This document shows positions 62,287-64,000 of a stretch of DNA of 64,000 nt, piece after piece (position 1 is the stretch's first letter; every line of letters starts with the position of its first letter). The DNA lies in the NCBI GenBank assembly GCA_977006965.1, contig OZ345376.1, forward strand, positions 2,294,001-2,358,000, in the 5' to 3' direction. Source of the stretch: Phymatolithon calcareum. Its lineage: Eukaryota > Rhodophyta > Florideophyceae > Hapalidiales. The notes under the pieces are model-generated. The model was not told the origin of the DNA. It saw only the letters and a program-made list of their open reading frames with translations, and searched no databases. The translations under genes and the position numbers were made by a program.

Positions 62287-63858
62287 TCATGATGGTCCTT
62301 TCCTGTGCGCGACGCATAGCATCAAAATCGTACAGAGTAATATGACCAAACCACCGCCACCTGCTGCACCGGCAACGATAAAAATTGGGAACGGCTTCTC
62401 TTCAACCGTCGGCGTGGGCGATGGACTCTCACTGGGATCTTTGAGCGGAATCTGTTTCTGCCATGCATCAGAAATTGTGAAGATCCCAGCATGGGCGAAG
62501 AACAGCGACGTCGTTTTGTTCAGCTGCTTACCCACAAAAACAATGCTCTTCCCATCCTTGGCGACCGCCATGGCCTTCAGGTTTGCCCAAGTTCCTTGTG
62601 GAACATCCTTGAAATGCGCCATGTCCAACAAATCCCCGTTTACGGGGCTAACACTTGCTACAAATGGTGCCATGTTACTTGCCATTGCTCTGCTCGAAGC
62701 ATCAAACGCTCCAGTACTGTATCCGCCGATAAGCCAACGGCCACTTTGGAGATGCACAGCGCCAGAACTGACGTAATCGTATGCGGTCGCACCAATGCGT
62801 TGAGTGTAGTCTGGTTTTCGCATATCTCTCACTTTGACGACGGTGCTGCCAATATCGATATCACTTGTGACGTTAATATTGATACGCTTCACGAATATGT
62901 CCTCGCGGTTCGTCTCGTCAAGTTTCGAATACCCTTCCACGAACACGTTGTCGCTCATGCCTGGATGCAATCTTATTCCCGTAACCTGTTCCGTCGCGAA
63001 CGAGGTGAGCATTATGTCACCTCTCTTTTCCAGTTTCTTTGAAAATTTGTACAGGTGGAAGTTGGCTACTAATACATCGCCAATAAGCTGTTCCGTTTCC
63101 ACACCAGCGAATACCGGCGCCCCGGCCCCTGGTGCAACCGCGAGCGCCATACCGCGGTCAGCGGTCATCCCACCGAACTGCACTTTGTGCAGAACATGTC
63201 CATCAGTTGCGTTGAATGAAAACATAAACGCATCAGAGACACCGCCAGTACTCCCTTTGAACAGTGGTCCCGATGTGTATCCCACACCGAAGATGAGATT
63301 CGCATCGTCCGGACTTTCTGCGAGCTGCATGATAACATCCGTGCCTGCAGTGCGCAGCACGAGTGGACTTTTCCACCGGGCAAGCGCGCCATCTGCACGC
63401 AATTCATACTTCTCAATGAACCCATCGGCGAGACCTTTGTTTGGAGGTCCGTTCAAAAACGAGCCGAAAGTCGACCCCGCAACGTACAGGTATTGACCAG
63501 ACGATGATAATAGCACGCTTTCCGCCTTGTCCTCCTTAAGCGTGCCATACCGGAACGTCCAAGCTACATTCTTAGTTGCGAGATCAATGCGTGCTATGAA
63601 GATGTCTGCGTCACGCAGTTGAGGTCCCGTCGGTTCGCCGAATTGCGATGCCCCGGTTCGTTCCAGTGGAACCGTCGTCCCCACGACATATGCGTGCTTT
63701 CCGTCTGGAGAGAGCGCTACGCCGACGGCTTCGCTGTTGGCGGCCGCTCTCCCGCCGAGAGAAGTCACTTGCGTGAATGAAGCTACAGTGACGCTTGGAA
63801 AATGATAGAGCAGAGCATGCAGAAATAGCACGCGGTACAGAAACATTGAGATGAGCAT
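62287..63858 (-). CDS. Type I membrane protein with beta-propeller (SBBP-like) ectodomain
   Basis: 523 residues from the ATG at 63858 (an ATG at 63846 also works; the codon at 63864 is TTG). A signal peptide (FLYRVLFLHALLYHFPSV) is followed by an ectodomain of repeated blades: GVALSPDGKHAYVVGTT, SVLLSSSGQYLYVAGSTFGS, FGVGYTSGPLFKG, GRWLIGGYSTGAF. These resemble the beta-propeller (SBBP/lactonase-like) repeats of bacterial and algal surface proteins. A Ser/Pro linker precedes one membrane span (IVAGAAGGGGLVILLCTILM) and a very short basic tail. It probably sits at the cell surface; the ligand is unknown. Intron-free, convergent with the LCAT-like gene. Confidence 0.75.
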   Translation of the reverse strand: MLISMFLYRVLFLHALLYHFPSVTVASFTQVTSLGGRAAANSEAVGVALSPDGKHAYVVGTTVPLERTGASQFGEPTGPQLRDADIFIARIDLATKNVAWTFRYGTLKEDKAESVLLSSSGQYLYVAGSTFGSFLNGPPNKGLADGFIEKYELRADGALARWKSPLVLRTAGTDVIMQLAESPDDANLIFGVGYTSGPLFKGSTGGVSDAFMFSFNATDGHVLHKVQFGGMTADRGMALAVAPGAGAPVFAGVETEQLIGDVLVANFHLYKFSKKLEKRGDIMLTSFATEQVTGIRLHPGMSDNVFVEGYSKLDETNREDIFVKRININVTSDIDIGSTVVKVRDMRKPDYTQRIGATAYDYVSSGAVHLQSGRWLIGGYSTGAFDASSRAMASNMAPFVASVSPVNGDLLDMAHFKDVPQGTWANLKAMAVAKDGKSIVFVGKQLNKTTSLFFAHAGIFTISDAWQKQIPLKDPSESPSPTPTVEEKPFPIFIVAGAAGGGGLVILLCTILMLCVAHRKGPS

Positions 63859-64000
63859 GTTCAATCATCTGTCGGTACGGTGGAAATGCGACTGACAGAA
63901 TAACCTCTACAGTAGTAACAAATGCTCTTCATGTGCACAGTCACAGCTCGCCGCTGTGTAAACATTTAGTTGCGCAGTTGTAAGCTGCTCGATCGAGCAC
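63859..64000. other. Upstream flank at window end
   Basis: 142 bp upstream of the propeller-protein start; expected to hold part of its promoter. Confidence 0.25.

Overview
The window reads as nuclear DNA of an intron-poor, repeat-rich eukaryote. I infer a multicellular (florideophyte) red alga. The basis is long uninterrupted genes for eukaryotic families (copine, SKP1, GT90 and FkbM Golgi enzymes, TIG/PKD ectodomain proteins), only one gene with clear introns (SKP1, two of about 100 nt), a plant-like SDR protein, and gene islands separated by degenerate transposons. The taxon is inference; no marker gene proves it.

Layout. 1-8.5 kb is a gene island: a 3'-truncated CBM48 plus TPR protein (-), a plastid-type atypical SDR (+), SKP1 (-, three exons), a GT90 glycosyltransferase (-) and a membrane-anchored FkbM methyltransferase (+). 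8.5-17 kb is mostly decayed: a hAT element with a transposase remnant, carrying a nested 554-bp pogo-type MITE whose twin lies 4 kb away, and a 400-residue multi-pass membrane protein (-). 17-21.6 kb holds a copine gene (-). 21.6-37 kb holds repeats, palindromes, a LINE RNase H fossil, and two convergent, frameshifted members of a protein family I do not recognise. 36.9-42.2 kb is a nearly full-length but dead LINE. 42.6-43.1 kb is a second pogo-type MITE. 43.2-47.5 kb is a second copy of the copine segment, with half as many repeats in its C-terminal tail.

49.8-63.9 kb is a second gene island dominated by secreted or membrane proteins: a TIG-domain type I membrane protein (+), a large secreted PKD / PA14-like / TIG / beta-propeller / TIG protein (+), a second GT90 (-), an LCAT-like protein that has lost its nucleophile elbow (+), and a type I membrane beta-propeller protein (-).

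How the genes fit together. Two GT90 enzymes and an FkbM methyltransferase, all with N-terminal membrane anchors, fit Golgi glycan synthesis. The TIG/PKD/propeller proteins fit the cell surface or wall matrix. The CBM48-TPR protein suggests starch or glycogen binding. None of this is an operon; the genes are separate units, several as divergent pairs. The most open items are the unknown convergent family (27.4-32.5 kb), the copine duplication with its variable repeat tail, the LCAT-like pseudoenzyme, and the foldback and palindromic elements.
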